DNA of 64,000 bases from Arthrobacter sp. D5-1 (GTDB taxonomy: Bacteria > Actinomycetota > Actinomycetes > Actinomycetales > Micrococcaceae). Position numbers and translations under genes: made by a program. The DNA lies in NCBI RefSeq assembly GCF_017357425.1, contig NZ_CP014571.1, forward strand, positions 4,464,001 through 4,528,000, given 5' to 3'. Below, piece after piece: positions 61,752-64,000 of the stretch. The notes beneath the pieces were generated by a model. That model was not told the DNA's origin, did not search any database, and saw only the letters and a list, made by a program, of their open reading frames with translations. Numbering within the stretch: position 1 is the first letter of the stretch; the number at the start of each line of letters is the position of its first letter.

Positions 61752-61788
61752 GGGATTCTCTCTTCGTTGAAAGGTCTGGTGGGAAGCG

Positions 61789-63300
61789 CTAGGCGCCGAA
61801 TTTGGGAGTGTGAACAGCTCCGAGGGTGATGTGCACGGCCTGCTGGTCGGTGTAGAAATCGATGGAGCGGTAGCCGCCCTCATGGCCCAGTCCGGAGGCT
61901 TTCACGCCGCCGAACGGGGTGCGGAGATCACGGACGTTATGGCTGTTGAGCCACACCATGCCGGCTTCGACGTTCTGGGAGAAGTTGTGGGCCCGGGTCA
62001 GGTTTTGGGTCCAGATGTAGGCCGCCAGGCCGTACTTGGTGTTGTTGGCCAAGGCGAGGGCTTCGTCGTCGTTCTCGAACGGCGTGATGGCCACGACGGG
62101 ACCGAAGATTTCCTCCTGGAAGATCCGCGCGTCAGGCGCGACGTCGGCGAACACCGTCGGTGCGATGTAGTTGCCTTCGGGCAAGTGGTCGGGCCTGCCG
62201 CCGCCGGCGAGGAGCCGACCTTCAGACTTGCCGATCTCCACGTAGGACGCCACCTTGTTGTAGTGCTCCGGGTGAACCAAGGCACCCACCTGGGTCTTGG
62301 GGTCGTGGGGATCGCCCACCACGATGTTCTTGGCCCGGGCGGCGTACTTTTCGCAGAACTCGTCGTAGATGGCACGTTCCACGAGGATGCGGGAACCAGC
62401 GGTGCAGCGTTCGCCGTTGAGGGAGAATACCCCGAACAGCGCCGAATCGATTGCGGCGTCCAGATCGGCATCGGCGAACACGACGCACGGGGACTTGCCA
62501 CCGAGCTCCATGGACAGGCCTTTGAGGTTGGCGGCGGCGTTGCGGAAGATGGTCTGGCCCGTGGTGGTCTCGCCGGTGAAGGAGATCAGCGGCACGTCGG
62601 GGTGCTTCACGAGGGCATCGCCGGCTTCTTCGCCCAGGCCGTTGACCAGGTTGAACACACCGTCGGGCAGGCCCGCATCCTTGAAGATCTGCGCCCAGAG
62701 CGAGGCGGACAAAGGCGTGAACTCGGCCGGCTTCAGCACCACAGTGTTGCCGGTGGCCAGCGCCGGGGCGAGCTTCCAGGACTCAAGCATGAACGGGGTG
62801 TTCCACGGCGTGATCAGGCCTGCGACGCCAATCGGCTTCCGGTTCACGTAGTTGATCTGCGAGCCCGGGACCTTCATGGCGTCGTCGAACTGCGCCACGA
62901 TCAGATCAGCAAAGAAGCGGAAGTTTTCGGCAGCCCGGAGTGCCTGGCCCTTGGCCTGGGTGATTGGCAGACCGGTATCGAACGTCTCCAGCTCGGCGAG
63001 GCGGGCTTCCTGTGCCTCGACGGCATCGGCGATCTTGTTCAGCACCCGGGCGCGTTCGCGCGGCTTCATCTTCGGCCACGGGCCATTGACGAATGCCTCA
63101 CGTGCCGCGGCGACGGCGAGGTCGATATCTTCCTTCTGGCCGGCGGCAGCGGTGGCGTAGTTGCCGTTCGATACCGGGTCCAGGACATCGAAGGTCTTGC
63201 CGGATACCGAATCAACGAACTCGCCGTTGATGAAGTGCTGGATGTGGGACGGCAGGTTCTCTGGGATGTAGTGCTTGGCGGTCTCTACTGAGGTCGTCAT
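61789..63300 (-). CDS. hpaE: 5-carboxymethyl-2-hydroxymuconate semialdehyde dehydrogenase
   Basis: 503 residues, an aldehyde dehydrogenase with PWNTPFMLESWKLAPALATG, the catalytic glutamate in LELGGKSPC and catalytic cysteine in GERCTAGSR. Its place just upstream of hpaD fixes the substrate as the ring-cleavage semialdehyde. It lies 35 bp after the GntR gene. Confidence 0.94.
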   Translation of the reverse strand: MTTSVETAKHYIPENLPSHIQHFINGEFVDSVSGKTFDVLDPVSNGNYATAAAGQKEDIDLAVAAAREAFVNGPWPKMKPRERARVLNKIADAVEAQEARLAELETFDTGLPITQAKGQALRAAENFRFFADLIVAQFDDAMKVPGSQINYVNRKPIGVAGLITPWNTPFMLESWKLAPALATGNTVVLKPAEFTPLSASLWAQIFKDAGLPDGVFNLVNGLGEEAGDALVKHPDVPLISFTGETTTGQTIFRNAAANLKGLSMELGGKSPCVVFADADLDAAIDSALFGVFSLNGERCTAGSRILVERAIYDEFCEKYAARAKNIVVGDPHDPKTQVGALVHPEHYNKVASYVEIGKSEGRLLAGGGRPDHLPEGNYIAPTVFADVAPDARIFQEEIFGPVVAITPFENDDEALALANNTKYGLAAYIWTQNLTRAHNFSQNVEAGMVWLNSHNVRDLRTPFGGVKASGLGHEGGYRSIDFYTDQQAVHITLGAVHTPKFGA

Positions 63301-63335
63301 CGTTGAAGTCCTAACTAGCGATCAGTGGTTGGTAG

Positions 63336-64000
63336 TTATTGCTTGGCTTGGGCCAGGTAGGCGTCCAGGGTGGAAGCGCGGTGCTGGCGGGCTGCTTTTT
63401 CGATGGTGTCGGCGTCTGCACCGCTCTCGATGAGCTGCAGCAAAGCTTCGTGTTCCCGTACCGATTCCTGCGCTCGGCCAGGGACGAAACGGAAGGTCGA
63501 GGACCGGATGGAGGCCAGCCGGTTCCAGCCCCGGTGGACCAGGTCAAGAATGTGCGGGTTGGGGCAGTGCTCAAACAGGACACTGTGGAAGTCCTGGTTC
63601 AAGGAGGTGAAGCGGACCGGATCAAAGTGCTCCAGGCACTCCCGCATCTCCTCGTTCACCGCACGGGCACGGGCAATGGAGACCGAGTCAATCAGCGGCG
63701 CGGACAACGCCGTGGCCGCACCTTCCACGATGCTCAGGGTCTGCATGGTGTACAGGTACTCGGTGGGGTCGATTCCGGACACCGTAGCGCCCACGTTCCG
63801 CTCGAACTTCACCAGCCCTTCAGCCTCCAGGCGGCGGATCGCTTCGCGAACCGGGACCACGCTGAAACCCAAGTCCTCAGCAATCTTGGCGAGTACCAAG
63901 CGGTAACCCGGCGTATAAGCGCCCTCAACGATCCTCGCCTTCACGGCGGCATACGCCTGCTGGGACTTACTTTGGGCTCCGGCGTTTTCGACGGCGGTAC
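63336..64000 (-). CDS. GntR-family (FCD) regulator of the hpa operon (5' end outside window)
   Basis: At least 220 residues; the frame continues off the right edge. The winged HTH reads ARIVEGAYTPGYRLVLAKIA and then VPVREAIRRLEAEGLV; the C-terminal FCD effector domain has the metal/ligand residues in FHSVLFEHCPN and the final HEALLQLIESGDA-like helix. It leads the hpaE-D-H-I genes, so it is most likely the pathway repressor responding to a homoprotocatechuate intermediate. Confidence 0.88.
   Translation of the reverse strand, partial: TAVENAGAQSKSQQAYAAVKARIVEGAYTPGYRLVLAKIAEDLGFSVVPVREAIRRLEAEGLVKFERNVGATVSGIDPTEYLYTMQTLSIVEGAATALSAPLIDSVSIARARAVNEEMRECLEHFDPVRFTSLNQDFHSVLFEHCPNPHILDLVHRGWNRLASIRSSTFRFVPGRAQESVREHEALLQLIESGADADTIEKAARQHRASTLDAYLAQAKQ

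Noticed and set aside
61810..63291. 493-codon open frame on the plus strand opposite hpaE
   Set aside because: Antisense shadow of a clear aldehyde dehydrogenase; its protein has no motif.

Overview
This window reads as chromosomal DNA from a high-GC Gram-positive bacterium of the Actinobacteria, most likely an Arthrobacter/Paenarthrobacter-type soil organism (Micrococcaceae). The reasons are strong GC codon bias, frequent GTG/TTG starts, probable leaderless starts, mycothiol-associated and WXG100-like protein families, an actinobacterial-style c-di-AMP riboswitch, and a homoprotocatechuate dioxygenase like that of Arthrobacter globiformis. The genus is inferred. Almost all of the window is coding; no rRNA, tRNA or CRISPR array was seen.

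Layout. 1-0.6 kb: iron-siderophore binding lipoprotein (cut by the window edge) with a DtxR/IdeR box. 0.7-6.8 kb: mannitol PTS (mtlA, mtlD) and a TetR regulator, divergent from the general PTS genes ptsI and ptsH across a palindromic operator. 6.9-12.3 kb: small HTH and membrane proteins, a translationally coupled mycothiol-isomerase-like/hydrolase pair, an ATP-dependent DNA ligase, and a c-di-AMP riboswitch in front of a repeat-bearing membrane protein. 12.5-18 kb: PucR regulator divergent from alanine dehydrogenase, a WXG100-like glycine-rich protein with an LpqN-like partner, and a Gfo/Idh/MocA oxidoreductase. 18.2-24.1 kb: peptide-type ABC transporter operon with a fused dual ATPase. 24.5-31.5 kb: TetR/flavin reductase pair, GerMN lipoprotein, a frameshifted DUF1990 remnant, an unrecognised two-gene module (343-aa soluble protein plus four-helix membrane protein), a PEP-mutase-like enzyme, an aminotransferase and a universal stress protein.

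32-34.7 kb: APC amino-acid permease divergent from an amidohydrolase across two copies of a palindromic operator. 34.7-40.6 kb: PAP2-like protein, branched-chain 2-oxoacid dehydrogenase operon (E1alpha, E1beta, E2) and a HisC-like aminotransferase. 40.6-44.3 kb: small membrane protein, a second WXG100-like protein paired with an alpha/beta hydrolase, and purB. 44.4-46.0 kb: a complete IS30-family element inserted at the apex of what was the purB terminator hairpin; the 4-bp target duplication and original palindromic target can be read directly. 46.3-48.8 kb: phosphatase, acetyltransferase, thioesterase and a doubtful small ORF. 48.8-54.8 kb: 5-oxoproline utilisation operon (pxpA, pxpB, pxpC, MFS transporter, SDR) divergent from a LysR regulator. 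54.8-58.6 kb: gene-poor stretch with a palindrome and a possible gene stump, an RraA-type aldolase/aminotransferase operon, and a small protein made of two diverged HTH-like halves. 59-64 kb: homoprotocatechuate meta-cleavage genes hpaE-hpaD-hpaH-hpaI behind a GntR regulator that runs off the end.

The strongest candidates for follow-up are the IS30 insertion in the purB terminator, the c-di-AMP riboswitch controlling a repeat protein with no visible hydrolase domain, and the two-gene soluble/membrane module at 27.2-28.7 kb.
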